Source: Salminus brasiliensis (taxonomy: Eukaryota; Chordata; Actinopteri; Characiformes; Bryconidae). From it: a stretch of 64,000 nucleotides of DNA. The stretch is from NCBI RefSeq assembly GCF_030463535.1, contig NC_132878.1, forward strand, positions 32,693,761-32,757,760, read 5' to 3'. Positions within the stretch are counted from its first letter, which is position 1. Each line of letters opens with the position of its first letter. Made by a program: the position numbers and the translations under genes. The notes under the pieces were generated by a model. The model was not told where the DNA came from. It saw only the letters and a list, made by a program, of their open reading frames with translations, and searched no databases. Below, piece by piece: positions 49,461 to 63,745 of this stretch.

Positions 49461-50985
49461 ACATTGATATTGCCGTAAATAACTAGGTTGACTTAATTCC
49501 TCTTTAATGTATTATTTTTTTTTAAAACAAAATATCACCCTACTGTATTTACAGCATTACACAAGAAGCAATACTTGATGCTCATCTGTTCCTTTTCTCT
49601 CAATAAGTGATGTATTACAATTATGATTGTCTGGATGCATGGTAGGATTTTTTTTCACCCTAAGCAGTGGGCCAAATTTCTTACGGTACAGAAACATTGT
49701 GCAACAAGAAATATGCCTTCAGACAGATAGATAGAAATACAGACCTTGTGCATGGCTGCAGAAACCCTAGGGTTCTACTGTGTGTTCCAATAGAAAATGT
49801 GTCCTCAATCTGGCAGTTTATTGCCACTTATGAATTAAAATCAGCCAAGGCTACTTGTAAAATATATAAAACTAACGTGCCTCTGGAACGCAATGTAAAG
49901 TTTTTTATCACTACTAACCTGATACACACTGAGAGTCACTCAGCCCAGTACAGTGAGTATCTTCAGCTATATATATATCATCCTATTGTTGTATAATATG
50001 AAAATGGCAGTGCAATACATCGCATAGTCACACATTTGAAGTGACATCAAGCACATCTGTGACTCAAGTTTTGTAATCCGCTAAACCCTGGTAGGCTACT
50101 GTAGTTATTTATTAGCTTCCTTTAGGATTACTGCTTCTCACAGCTCTGTAACCATACACATTCCACACTGTAGAGTGTTCCAGAAGAGCATATGTGCTGC
50201 CACGTGACATCTGTTCAATCCAGTGGTCAGCGTATCTGCAGTTATTTACATATTCATCAAAACATCATTTTTTTTGCATACTTCTTGACCACATTTACTG
50301 CTACTGAACCACATTTAAAAGTCTGCACTAACTTAATGAACACCTGAATGAGATTTGAGTGGGTGGAGAGAAGTGTGTGGGAATGTATTTATGCAATAGG
50401 CTTTGGTGACAATTGACTTCTGGTGTTTGTCAGTAACCCAACTCCAGAATTTGGAAGCTGATAATATAATAATAATATTTCGCTGATTGATCTGGGGTCA
50501 AAAAATCTAATTTGTCCTTACCTCCAATGTAGCTGATCTGCCAAGATGGAAGGTTGACTACATTTGAGGTAATGGAGTGAACTATGTACATTTAAAAACT
50601 ACTGTTTTAATATGGGTATTTGTCTCAGTTAATCTGTGCTGGGTTTCCCAAAACCCTTTCAGTACAAAGATGATTCTTAAATGGTCAAGCAAGCATCCCA
50701 TTAACTACTAACTCTTTCAGTTACTGTTCACTTAAGCCAGCACGAAACTGCAGCACATAGCTGTCCATTTAAGAAATGCTGAAATATGACTCTAATGCTT
50801 AGTCTTGCCATATGCCGTATCATGCTTGAATGTTAATCATATTATTCCGCTCCAGCCTTAAACCTTAAATGGCTGCCATCCACATGAAAACAGAACACAT
50901 TTATTTCACCCAATCTTCATTCCCAAGAAAACTCCATACTGTAAATGCAAAGTGTCATATATATATATGAAAAAAAGTTAATTAA

Positions 50986-50987
<2 letters not shown>

Positions 50988-51044
<57 letters not shown>
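50988..51044. repeat. Poly(A) followed by (TA)n
   Basis: About 29 A residues to 51016, then TA dinucleotides to 51044; an earlier (AT)n lies at 50957-50968. Compatible with the tail of an insertion on the plus strand, but no element body was recognised to the left. Confidence 0.9.
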
Positions 51045-51047
<3 letters not shown>

Positions 51048-51399
51048 TGTACAATTTCTGCTTAGACCAATCTTGAGAGAAATAATGCTGGTTATCTGGG
51101 CACTGAGCTGATATACTAGCACTGAAATAAATTACATCTAGATAATGCATCAACTGACCACCCAAGATATTGCATTTTCCTAGACCTTTTGACCCATCCA
51201 TAGTGTCACAGTCTGAAGCCCAGCTATTTGCAGGCTGTACTGCATCTTGCTTAAACACAGCTTTCAAATGGCTTTGAAAATGACTCAAGTGTGTCAGCAC
51301 CTTCAGCAGGACAGTGCATGAGGTGCATGAGCTCCAGTTCCCCTCAAGAGCCTCCACTGTAAAAAGAATGTACCTGTATAAACAAGAGTGAGAGTAATC

Positions 51400-54300
51400 A
51401 TGAAGAAGCTAAGCCACTGCAGTCATTTTACCCCAGAAAATGGTATGAGGGCTTATGCTTGTTCGAATAGGCTTTTAGAAATGGTAGTGTAGGAATCACA
51501 GGCTTGGTATGGCATGGTAAGTTAGAAGAAGTTTATTAATTGAGTGTTTTGGCAGAATTGTTAGAGTTGTGGGGCCCAAAATCCCTGGCAGCACCCCAGG
51601 TTGTTCTCACAAACTGTGCCATGCAATGTTTTACCAAAGGTTATTGCACTACTGAAAGTAAGAAAAACATTTAGATAAATTTACTGCTTTTAAAATAAAA
51701 CTTATAAATTTAGAATAAAGAGATAAATTTGAGCAAGACAAAACACTCACCGCTGAGATCATCAGCTTTTAACCATGTTTTTTTTTACTGGTCTAAGAGT
51801 TCTGCACAGCACCATAAGTGCAGTATAACACTCCTGTGGGAAATCTGTCAGCCTGACATGTATCTTTGAGTGTCTATGAGAGGCCACCATCAATGCCAGC
51901 ATGAAAGTGTGATCCTAAGAGCTTGTGATTGCGCTACAGTTGTCATGACTCATTAGCAAATGTGTGTGTGATGTGTAATTACTGGACCCTGTGTCCAGGC
52001 CCTGACATTGTCACATGGGATAAAAATAAACTATAAAAAGCTTGCTTTCTTAGATCTCACTCTCTCTGTCCATGTGCCACACTGTACACAGTGAAATATT
52101 ACATATAGTTAAATAATAACTAATAATTTTTTGTGACATCACAGTGAATTCAGAACTGATTTGCAAATAAGTTTCCATTAGTGGGAAGTGAAGGGGCCAT
52201 TACGAGCCCCTTAAGACAGGTTTCTTTCTCATTATCAGTTTAAGTGGATATGATCCATGTGGTCCATGCCTATGCTTTAACTCTTCAGTATAATGTTATT
52301 ATTTTCCAATTCCTCTCCTTCCCAATTGTCTGTCTCGTATGTTAGAGAAAGTGATGTAATTACAAGGTAATTATCCCAGATTATCGTGCATGCGCAGGAC
52401 ATTAGTGAAGGTCTTTTCCAAGTCTGATCTATTCATAGACACATTGCGTGAGCTGTCAACTCTAATTATAGTAAATAACATGCCAGTGCTGGCGTGGAAA
52501 GCACTCACATGTTCACTTTTTTAAATTCATGACAAGAGGAGTCATGTCTCCTGATAGCTGCTGCTGTCAGGTAGAATACACTGCTCCTTTAACTGACCCA
52601 TAAACACCTAGAGCTAAAGGGTCCATATCATGGAAACACAAATCCTCCTCATTAGTTTTAATGTAAACTTGTGCACCTCCAGTCTTTAGAACCTAGGCTC
52701 TGAAAATGGCTTATTTTGCATTAATTGCTATTGTGAAGTCACTAAAACACTAATCTAGTAAACTAATTTACATAGCCATTATCATACCTTACTGCAATTT
52801 GTCTCTAATTGCATTCAGCATGTTGGAAAAGATGCAGCGTCGCCTCTCTCGAAATAAGCACCTAGCCCATCACCCATCCTGCCCTAGTTTTCTGACTACC
52901 TAATTTCTGTTGGAAGTTGCTCTGAAGAATAAGGTATTCGGTCCACCTCCTGAAGGCCTAACCAATGAACCATTGGGAGTGTGTGGAAAAACTTCCCTAC
53001 AATCTACTCAATTTGTAGTGCAATGAAGAACATTTGGAAATACAGTCCAAGACATGAGAAGATTTTACCATTTTAGCCAGTGTGTTGGCTCTGCCCTTGG
53101 TTTTCACTTTTCCATTTTCCTGTGCCTGTCATTCCTGGGACTGCTTGTCATTGTTTGTTTTGGTCTGTATCTACTCCCTAGTCCAGCCCTCTTGTATGCC
53201 ATTGGTCATTAGTTTATATCGTCACTGTCCAATGAAATACATAAAAGTACCAAAATGGAGATTTTACAGGAGAAGGAACAAACTGCTTAACTTTCAATGG
53301 AAGTCAATGTAAAAAAGATTTCATTCCAAGTACTTTTAAAGCATTACTATTGGTCCATACATCAGGAAGTATTCATTAAGTGTACAGAGCAGCTACAGGG
53401 TTCAAATGATGAAGAAAAGTAAAAGCGGTCAAAAATGGAGAGACATGTTTTTTCATTGGACAGCAGCGATATGTAGTCTGGTGTTTGTCTTTGTAGAGTC
53501 TTTGTCTCTTGTTGCTTGTGTTTCATGCTGTCATAGATCGCACTTGTGTTTTATTTGTTTTTTTATTATTGTATTTTGCTAGTTTGGTTACCTTTGGCTT
53601 TGTTTGCAAAGATTATGGTCTGTAAAATGGTTAACAGGCTGGATTTGCTCCTTGTCTTTGAGGAGTAAGTGAGTAGATTAAGGGCAGCTCCTGTAATCAA
53701 ACTGTGGGGTTACAACAGGCTACTTCCTGATGAATCATAATCTGGCAGAAGGAATATTTTGCAAACTGCTGTATATAAACAACAGAACACTTGAAGTCAT
53801 GTGATAATACACTTGCTCTCATGTTGCATTGCTTAGTAAACCTAAATGTATAACCAAATGATCATATAATAATTAAACACCATCAACACTCATGAAGTAA
53901 TGATCATGCTGCAAATATTTAGGAAAAAGCAGCCAGGCTGGAGTCACCAAGCTGAGTTACCAAGCTGAGTTTACGTTCCTCTGTGGTAAAAGGCCTGTTC
54001 CACAACTGTGTGAGATATTCTGGGATTCTGCACTGCAGATCACTGAGGCATAGAACAGCACACATAGTAGAAAAAGAGCTTTATTCTGTGTGGGGTTATT
54101 TGAAAAGGTTGATGTGATTTTTTCTTTTCTCATCGACACGTCTCAGGACTTGAATCGGCAGATTCTCTGCCATGGCTGAGACATACAAAGCGATCTGATC
54201 TACAAACACTGGCAATATACATTAAACATGCAGCTGGAATGAAATCAGTCCGTTGGCGTAGAACAAACACAGGGGCTGAGCCCGGAGAGACGCCGAGCTC

Positions 54301-54468
54301 TCTGGTCTCTGTAAATGTTCTAATCTAATTACAAAACGCTTTTAAAAACTGCTTGGATGGGTTAGACAGTGTGCAGGTTTTAAAAAATGAGCTCCATGCC
54401 TACATTCTTGAGAGTATTAAAGAGATGTTTCATTTGAGAGAAAAGCTTGAGGTACATTCATGATGATG
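51400..54468. other. Intergenic DNA with candidate regulatory blocks
   Basis: No gene or repeat family recognised. Two less AT-rich blocks (about 52330-52640 and 54120-54330) stand out as repeat-free and are discussed under findings. Confidence 0.35.
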
Positions 54469-54880
54469 CACTACATGCCCAAAAGTTTGTAAACACCATT
54501 TAGATATTGTGAAATCAAGGCTATTAAAAGGGAAATTGCCCTGCTCCCTTTTTTTGCTGAAGTAACAGTCTCTTCTCTTCTGGGAAAGCTTTACACAGGA
54601 TTTAGATGATGTAACATTGCTGTTAGGAGCATTTGATTGGATTGGATTGCTCATGAGAGCATTAGTGAGATCAGGTGCTGATATCAGACGATTAATTATA
54701 GCCCAACGCTGGGGTACCTTATACCCCTCTTGCTGATGGCCATGGTATTCTTACACTCATGTACGCCATGTCAGGGCTTCACTGTATAACTGAATGTCAA
54801 TGTCAGCAATGTGTTCACCTTGAAGTAGACAAATTCACTAATAGGAAGGGGCATCTGGGTACTTTTGGACATATAGTGTA
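54469..54880. mobile_element. MITE of the 'ccaaaagta' family
   Basis: The left end (cactacatgcccaaaagttt) and the inverse of the right end (cactatatgtccaaaagtac) form terminal inverted repeats with a shared ccaaaagt core. The 412-bp interior has no coding frame and parallels the fragments at 16880-17070 and 48045-48420. Confidence 0.7.
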
Positions 54881-57800
54881 GGTAAACAGCTAATCGCCCT
54901 CATCTGTGTCTACAGTTCAATCAAAGCTACTGTTATACTGGGACTATTAAGGCCTACTTTTATAGACAATGTCAGGGGAACATCTCAACTGCACCTCAGC
55001 AAAATGTTTCCTGGGCAAATAGCATGACTAGACACAGACAGATTCAATCTTTGGTTAAATGATGTGGGACGTTTCCATCTACCTCCTTACTTTTCAGCCC
55101 AGGGTTATGCTTAAAAATCAAATGTGTACAATTCTGTATTTACCTCAAATGTAGCCAGTCAGACAAGATATGTTTAGTGTCTGCTGTCTGCTTTATTAGT
55201 TTTGTACTGTTGCTGCTCGTTTATTATAGTTAATAGAGTCGAACAGCCCACCAATAAGCATTGTGCAACCTGGATATTAGTAGTAGTTTTAAAGTTTTGT
55301 CTCTTCACCCTAATATCATTTTGTGAAGTGTGGACCATGCTTGCTAGCTGAGGAGAACGGGCTTCAAGCTGATGGGAAGCCAGACCCCCCTTGCCAGGTA
55401 GAGGTTGCGTATTGTTGGACCATCAGGAGGAGCAGGGGCGGTGGGGTGTGAGTTTTCATCAGGAGAAAGAGAGGAGAGAGGAGCAGTTTTATAGTTTTAG
55501 TGCGTAGTAATGGGGAGGAGAAATTTGGGCATGATCCTTCCCACAAAAATGTTGTTATTACATAAGTCCATTAAGATTTAAACAAAATTATTCAATGTGG
55601 ATTGGTGTGAAACCAGGGGTGGTGATAAGAACCATCTGTATGGCAAAATAGTCCACAAGGAATTGCCACTTCAAGCAAGCAATTACATCTTCAAAATGAC
55701 TATGATATCAAACTGAAAAGACAGGAGTAGGATCCCTGGTGGGTTTGGATGGTGGAAATCCCATTAAACTTGAACTGTTTTTATCTCAATGAGACTTATG
55801 GGAGCACATGCATTATCAGGATTTTTAGTTTTGTGAGTAAAATTGCCATGGGAGTGTATTCAATATCTGACTCTAGAAATTTCATCCAACTACTTTTTAA
55901 ATGCTGCATTGAGGTTTTACAGTACTGTGAGGCATTGCCATTAAGAATGTGATTTCCAAGCTTCACACAACTTCAGGCGAGTGTGTATTGATTTCGTTCA
56001 TGCAGTTTGCTTCATGCTAACTGGCAAGTTGTTAACGTCCTTTACTTGTTAGCTACATTAGCCACGCAGTTCCAGTGCAAAACTAAAGGCACTTCAGGCC
56101 GACTACATTTGGAGCAAGTGGGGAAACTGTAAATCATTTTTTTTTTTGCTGAGCTGTCACATTTAGCTGTGTCTGGAGCTGAGCTAAGTCGTGTGTTATA
56201 GTTGTTTTGCTGAGGCGTGCTGACGTTCGTCCCCCAGACATGTCAGTATAGTGTCCATGTTTCTCCTCCTGCAGCCTCACTGAAAGCACACTGTGTGTAG
56301 AAGTTCACTTTCAGACAGGTCCCAGTGTGGAGAATATAAATTTATGATGATGCTCATGTGTACACACAAATACACACACACTCACATACACCCTCTCTCT
56401 CTTATAAAGTCCCCCAGAGGCGGCAGACTTCTTTTTATGTAACAGTAGGTCTTAGCCTGGCTACAGTCTCCCTTATTTCCCTTCCTCTCTCTGTGACAGG
56501 AGGGCGTGCTGTCACATCACATCAAACATCAAACACAGAGGAAATCATGGGAGCGAGCTTTCCACAAGCTTTTAACATCATCCTGCTGAGCTCCTGGAGA
56601 CAGGATTGGGGGCCAAACCACTGCCACAGAACGTCGCTGGGCATTCCGTCCATGTGCTCGTGTTTTACAGAGGACATAGTGGGGGACCATTTGAAACAGC
56701 ATAACTTATATTAGATGATTAGCTTAGCTACACTCTTAAAAAATAGAGGTCTCTGACGGGCTCTCCGCTTGTATGTACAGTTCAGAAAAGACATTTAATT
56801 GGTATGAATATGTACATTATGGGAAGATTCTTTAAATGGTAATTATACTACATTTGTCTTGTCTTTTATATCATCCACTCATAGCATTTGTACAAAAACA
56901 TTGTTGGTAATATTAAATGAATGTCAGCAAAACTATTCTCTGTTCCGGTTTAGCAGATAAACGTTTCATCTTTATCAGAAAAAGTGCATTTACACCAATT
57001 TCTCCAAAGTCCTCCTAGTCCTCCTGCATTCCAAATAACTTACTAGATAGACCATCAGAAGCACAGTCATTGATGTAGTAAGTCAAGTGCAGAGGTGTGT
57101 GATTTGGGATGCAGCAAAAAAACCCTACCAGCACATTGAATAAGTGGAGCTGGACCAGGAAGAAAAGCAAAATGGCTTTTAAAGAAAGTCTGACACTTTT
57201 CAGCTTTTACAGAGAGAGACAGCCAGAAACGGTTGCAGTCGCTCCAACTGGAAAGCGCTCAGAGAGACAGGATCTCTCACCCTACAGCTCTAATGGAAAG
57301 AGCAAATAAGGTGCACAGAATTTTCTGATCAGTAAAATATGGGGACATTAGAGAAGTCAATTGTACAGAATTTAGGATATATGTAAAATTAGAGATGCCT
57401 TTATTATATACTTAATATTATATACTTTTATAAACTTTAAACCAAAATGCTAATCCTTTAAACTTAAAATCAGAAATTATGTAGAAAACAATGTAAAACT
57501 GAGTTATTGTCAAAGGGCACATAACAATTCTTTAGTAGTTAAAAACTGGAGCATTCAATGCAGTATGTAAACACTTGTAAAATACAGTGTGCTCTACAGT
57601 CTATAAGGTCTATATAAGCTGCAAGTAAATGTCCTTTTAATTCATGCTCACAAAAAATGTCTTAAAGTAATTTAGCTCTGCTAATTCATGCTAAATTAGC
57701 AGATTTTCAGCCTTAGCTTATTTCTGAGTGTGGTTTAATACAGTTCAGCCGATTGGAACAGCCAGAGCTCATTTACTCACCAGTCTTAAAGTCACCCACA

Positions 57801-60178
57801 TAAAAACAGCCTGTTTAGTATGTAAACGTTAATACAATGAATTTCGGCTGTTTTTGTTACTTAAACCTGAACAAATATCATAAGTGGACAATAAAGACAT
57901 CGAGAGTCACCAAATGGTATTTAAGTACTAATAACTCTCCCTTGTGGACAAGTCTGCTAAATGTGAGTAAGTGAGTAACAAGCTATGTATGTTGCAATAA
58001 AAACATATATGTTGCAAATTGGTAATAAATGTTATAACCTACTGGAAAGTCATTTAAGGTGCTAAAAAAACACCAGTTAAAGGTTAGTCCTATGGCATCA
58101 CTCCAAAGAGTCCTTTTGGCACCTTTTTTTTTAAGAGTGAAAGCTAATCAGCTGTATTTAATAAAATACTGCTGTTTCATGATTTCGGCTTTGAAACAAA
58201 TGGAATTAGGCTAATTAAGACTAGGTGGACGACTACTGTGCAGTTCAATCACAGTTAAATATACAGAATCCTGCAAGACCATATCAGAATCCCTCACTAT
58301 TTCTCTACAAAGGCCACATCCTGGATTTGGCATACAGCGATGTAAATGATCAACACACGGACAAAATGCAAATCTGTGAGCTGTATGTTAAAGTCACACA
58401 AATATGAAAATAAAAGCATAAATGACATAACAAAGCAAACTTTTCAGTCTCTCTCATGTCTAGGAATTTTAGTGTAATCATAACTCTAGCATTTATGAAT
58501 TAAATAATTAGACAATTGGTTGAAGACTAATAAAAAAGAGGCGGCTCTATTGGATTTGGCAAATTGACTCCAGTAGCTTTCTCTAGGTTACAGATATAAC
58601 ATATACTGATAGTTTGTGATCACATATAAAGTGGTTCATGCATGCACATATGTTGTATATAAGGAAACCTATAAAAGGTCAATAATAAAAAAAAAACCTT
58701 CAACCTCAATTTGGAGCAACCATTTTGGAGCTAAAATACAGTGTACTGTATATCATTCTAATGAAATGCCACTCTCAAACTCTCAAACTTTATCCTAACC
58801 TTTTACCAACTTAACTTCTAAACAATAATTAAAACAGTGAAAATGCACTGGAAGTAGTTGAGCATGGTAATATCATAGCAGTAACATACCAGAAAAACAT
58901 TCAAGTAAGACTGAGTAATATCTCTATTGCCACTTTCCCTTTTCTTTGCATATACGTCCTTCAACATACCAATATATATTAATATCATTTGAGATTACAT
59001 GCTAGACAGCATACATCAAAACCAGGATAAGACACTGCAAAGAAACAATATCATGTGAAAGCATCTTCACATGTTGATGATGTATGTAATGTTTCTCGTT
59101 AGGAGAATGCTTTATGGATATTCTGAGATTATTCAATCTGAATATTAATTATAGCAATTACATTATCTTAATGCACTGGTAGATTTGACTTAATTTCAGT
59201 TTACTTATCTTATAACATTTGACTTATTGCATGCATAAAAATGATAATTTCACTTCATGTTTTTTTTTTTCATTCTAGAATCATTTTACAACAATCTCAT
59301 ATTGGCTGAATTTAAAGGGCCTATTATAATGTCATAATCTTATAATAATTACATGTTTTTTTTCTGATTCACCTAACAACATGAAGTGAGGTTTTGGGCA
59401 TTTATATAATTTTTTCCCCAACATTATGTTTTCATTGTGAATGCGCTTTAAAGACTGATAGAAAGTTGGACTGCCTTGTGTTGTGCCTCATTCAAAAAAA
59501 CAGGAGGATGGATATACGCAACATTGTTGGCTTTTGTGACATAAAAATTTTAAAACAAGAAATTGAGGAAAAGTATGTATGGGCCCTTTCAGATGTTTTC
59601 ACTTACCAAGAGTTTTCTAGATCATAACATGTGAAGGCCTGAAAATATCTAAATAGTAAATATGGATATTTCTAAGATATGTGATGTGATAGCATGGAGT
59701 GTGGAGTGTACAGGTAATTTCCTTGTGATTTGCTCGCAATCTCAGTGCTGGAGCCAGATAATGAGATGGGATGAATCAGGTGTGCTTGAGCAGGAGAAAC
59801 TCGAAAAGCACCGGGATTGATAGCTACTGGTCTAAGAATATCCTGTGATTATTTTGCCCTGTTGGTTTCACTAGCAGGGTAACAAATCATGTATCCTATT
59901 CTATCCTTTTCAAAGACCCAATACTATTTCGATGTTGCCGTATCGTATACTTCCAAGTGAAACTGCTGCATGGCTGAGATAAGGCATGTAATACAAACAG
60001 AGTCTTGGTACTTTTAATGAGAAATGCCACTGAACTGGCTCTACAGTCATGTCTCGGTTTTTGCGCCTGTAGCCCACAGGGTGAGAAGAGGGTGCAAGTC
60101 AGACTATACTCAGTTGCCATGCTATAGTAACCATGGTAATCCTTGCTCGTTGCGGGGACTGGGACCTCTTTTTTTTGA
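54881..60178. other. Intergenic DNA, no gene recognised
   Basis: AT-rich sequence, including a CA/CT-rich patch at 56360-56400. The plus-strand open frame at 56358-56714 starts in that simple repeat and shows no domain. Nothing else was supported. Confidence 0.4.
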
Positions 60179-60194
60179 GGGGGGGGGGGGGGGG
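60179..60194. repeat. Homopolymer G(16)
   Basis: Poly-T then G16. The proline-rich peptide predicted on the minus strand here is a product of this run, not a gene. Confidence 0.9.
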
Positions 60195-63100
60195 CAAGAG
60201 GCTCAAGTCCTATTCCCAGATCACCATGGCAACAGCAGACCTCCTCAGACCTTAGGTGGTTCAAAGTTCAGATCTAGGCAAAACCCATCTCCATCTCCTG
60301 CCCTGTTTCCTTTCGGCCTGGGGTGCTTTGCCTTTAAAGCAAAGGTGGATGCACACATCCTTTTAAGGTGGATTGTGAAATATCGTTAAAACAAATAACC
60401 AAGCAGAACCAATCCAGAAATAGATCAACACATGCAGTGAATGTTCTTGAAGAGAGAGAGAGTGTGTTCCACAGTTCCATAGGAATTAAGGCACTTTTGA
60501 CAGTATCTGACAGTAAAAAGCTGCAGGACTAAAAGACAGAACATTCTCTGGTCCAGACCTTCTTTCAGCAGACCGAAGCAACTGAAAAAAAAAAACTGTT
60601 TGGCCTTCAGAACAAGAAATACACATTCACCTTAAAGCTTTCCCAGGGCTGCAAGCAATGGCTCGAAGTCAGCTCTTAAATGAGTTCCAGTAGTGTGCCC
60701 TTTGTCTCTAAACAGGAGCGAGTAAAAAAAGGCAGAGTGAATGCAGTCCCATTCATCGCTGATATAGAGCGGCGTAGCAGGGAAAACAATATAACCTCTT
60801 CATCTGATGCAGACTCTGGGGCCTTTGGGCTCATTGGAGGGTTTCTCAAAAAGTGGGTGGGGGGTGGAGTCAGGGGACAGGTGTGCTGCACCTGTGCAGG
60901 TGGGCCATTGTCGTTACCTCTCAGGTGTGTAACTAATATTTGTCCTTAAACTGGGCTGGTGTGCAGACGTGTAGGTCCCTGAATTAGGAATCTGCCATTA
61001 GGAGTTGCGCTGGCACTGGACCTTCGTACCCTCGTAAATATTGGCTATCGCACTGAACACGAAGACATTTCTAAAGGCGTCTTTTGAGGATGTAAACAGA
61101 TGACTACATTTTACATCATTTAAAGTCATCAAAAGCTGTCTGTTGCTAGCCGCCAAGATGACTAAGCTCTGGACAGTTTTAAATCTATGGCCAGGCCCAG
61201 TTAATGTCAGTCAGTGCTTTTTATGATGTTCACATTACAAGCCTTCTGTTTCACATTAGTTTTTGCAGATGACCCATATCTGTCATATATTATGTGATTT
61301 CTTTACATTATGGCGGAGCCAGAGGAACTAACATAACTTCTTCTAAAGAATTTAGTTATTTTCACATATCTTGAACAAATCAGCAATTTTACACTACTAC
61401 AAGCTAAAGAAAAATAGAATTAAAGGTCAAGAATTTGAATGTTGGCCTTGCAATCTCTAAGCAAACTAACTTAAAAGTAACTAAAAAGTACCATAATCTT
61501 CTGTGGAACCAATAAAACGACTCCTGGCAATGTGTTGTACAAACCATGTAAGTACAGCATGAGCAATGATTATGAAATGTGTTTAATGGCAGGTATGGGT
61601 CACTCACTAATCAAAGATCTCATATAATTTGTACATATACCACTAACGTCCACGTCCAAGAAATTCTCAACTTTTGCCTGAACATTTTTGTAAATATTTT
61701 GCGATTTACAAGGAGCTCCCGTCCACTAGTGGTGCTGTTTTGGCAATTCACACATGCCAGCCTGTCATGTAGTCATGTAATTGAGAAAGCAGCAGCATCA
61801 CAGCTACCTTCATTCTTCTTTTCTCAGTTATGGAGCTTCTAATAAAGGAATTCATGGATGGAAACTCCTGCAGAAACTGTAAGAATTTCACAATTTATGG
61901 TTATGGGTTAAGTTAAGGGTTAGGTTATGGTTCAGGTTAGCATTAGGTTAAATTGAGGTGTAGGTCCATGTGATAAAGATGCACAGTTTGATTTGGTCGT
62001 TTGACTTCAGCATGTTAGTAATTTGTGCATATACATCACACATTGGTACACATTCTTTTTTTTTTGTCACATATGTACAAATTCCTCTTATGACCAGGCT
62101 ACACTCACAATACGAATGTGATCGTGACCTGTTCTGATAGAAAGATCTGATTTCGGCAGAGAACTGGAAGTGAGCAATAAGGCTTGTAATGAGAATATAG
62201 TCTTAGTCCTGTAAAAAAGTGTGTAAAGGAGCACCTACTGAGCAGAGAACAGTACACACTGCCACAGTAAACACAGCACTCTCTTTTCATTCCTGACCCT
62301 ATTTTCATCATCTGCTCCCTCATTCACAATCCTCCCCACTTTGTGATCTCCTCTCGCTCACTCTCTCTTTCTCTCGCCTCATTATTTTCTCCTTTTAGAA
62401 CCATCCCCCTCTCGCTATACCCAAACCCTCAATATGTTACTGAAAGATCACATTTACACAGTTTCTTCATATTTACCAAATGTAGTGGATCATAAAAGAC
62501 ATGTTTGCTGTCTTAAGATTCTTAAGGCAAATATATTTTGGTGTCTGTTAAAACAGTACTGATATGCATTGCTTGTATCTGACTTGACGTGAGATGACAT
62601 GACTGAGAATCTTGAGCTGGGAACATTTTCAGCAAGATAAATAATAGATAGTAACTATGAATGAACACTTAAGCTACTATCAAATTTATAGAAATGTGTT
62701 AAACTTAACAGTATTTTAATCCGTTAGCAAGTACAGTCCCACCAGTGGGATCTGCCATGGCTGGTCCCTGGTTGGATCGGTTCCGGCCAGTAAGATTGGG
62801 ATGTTGAGTGTAGAACGTTCAGCTTTGAACATGACGCAACAGCTGTACTTCCACTAGTTCATCTAACCAGCTTACCCCAGCTAACAGCGTGTCTCTTCAA
62901 CACTGCCGAAACACAGCAACACCTGTGTTATTCATTGTAAATGTGACATACTGGCCATGTCACTCCAGTGATATATTTCCCTGGTTTACGCTAAAACAGC
63001 ACTGAGAGGTTTTGCTGAATTTTTCTGTTCCACCTTAAACGGTGCAGAGGCATAACTCTCAGAACATAACTGCAACAGTGTTTTAAGGTGGAATCAGAAT

Positions 63101-63745
63101 TATGCTGTGAGATCTGCACATGACAAACTTTTCACATTCTTTATATCTTTAAAATGGTATTTTATATCAGTCAGATCCAGTGAAGTGTTATCAAAAGTGT
63201 CAGCCGTAAAGAACGGCTGTTATAATAAATGATACCACAGGATTCTTAATCGGGCCTTGTCTGTACAGTTACTGCCTGTAGATTCCCCTCATTGTTCTAC
63301 AGATGATAGACAGCTGCGTTGCTGAGTAACGGTCAAGTATTGGCTTGAACTCCCACTTTGCTTGTGCCAAAATAACTCACTCTGTGCGGACACTACTGAA
63401 AGGGATAAAGCTTAATTAGCAATATATAGACAATTCAAGCTAATTGTAATTACTTGCTTTTATTGAAATGCCATGGAGGTGATCACTAATAGTGTGATGT
63501 GTAGACAATATGTGGCCTTGAAGCCTGAAAGCCTGAAAGCCCATTTTGTGATTTAGGTGTGCAGGGCTATTTAGTGGGGAATTAACCTCATAGCTAACTG
63601 AATCAAACTCCAGACATCAAACATGTCTTACCTGATCCACTACACTCCAAAAAGAAGGGGACTGTGTATATTTGACTTTTTTCGCACACCTATCACTTTA
63701 ATATACTTGTAAGGCTTACATCCCATCCGTTTCTCTCTCTTGCTC
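60195..63745. other. Downstream flank of the TREK-type channel gene
   Basis: No coding gene seen. A TTTATT at 63459-63464 (AATAAA on the minus strand), about 280 bp past the channel stop codon, is a possible poly(A) signal. Pyrimidine-rich patches occur at 62340-62400 and 63730-63745. Confidence 0.35.

Noticed and set aside
50917-51357. Minus-strand open frame of 146 codons
   Set aside because: Its C-terminal third is translated poly(A)/(TA)n (YIYIYI then FFFF). The N-terminal part has no motif I can name, so a gene is not supported.
56358-56714. Plus-strand open frame of 118 codons
   Set aside because: Begins in a CA/CT simple repeat and has no family motif or flanking exons.
59896-60389. 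Overlapping open frames on both strands around a G16 run
   Set aside because: The glycine and proline stretches are translations of the homopolymer; neither frame shows a domain.
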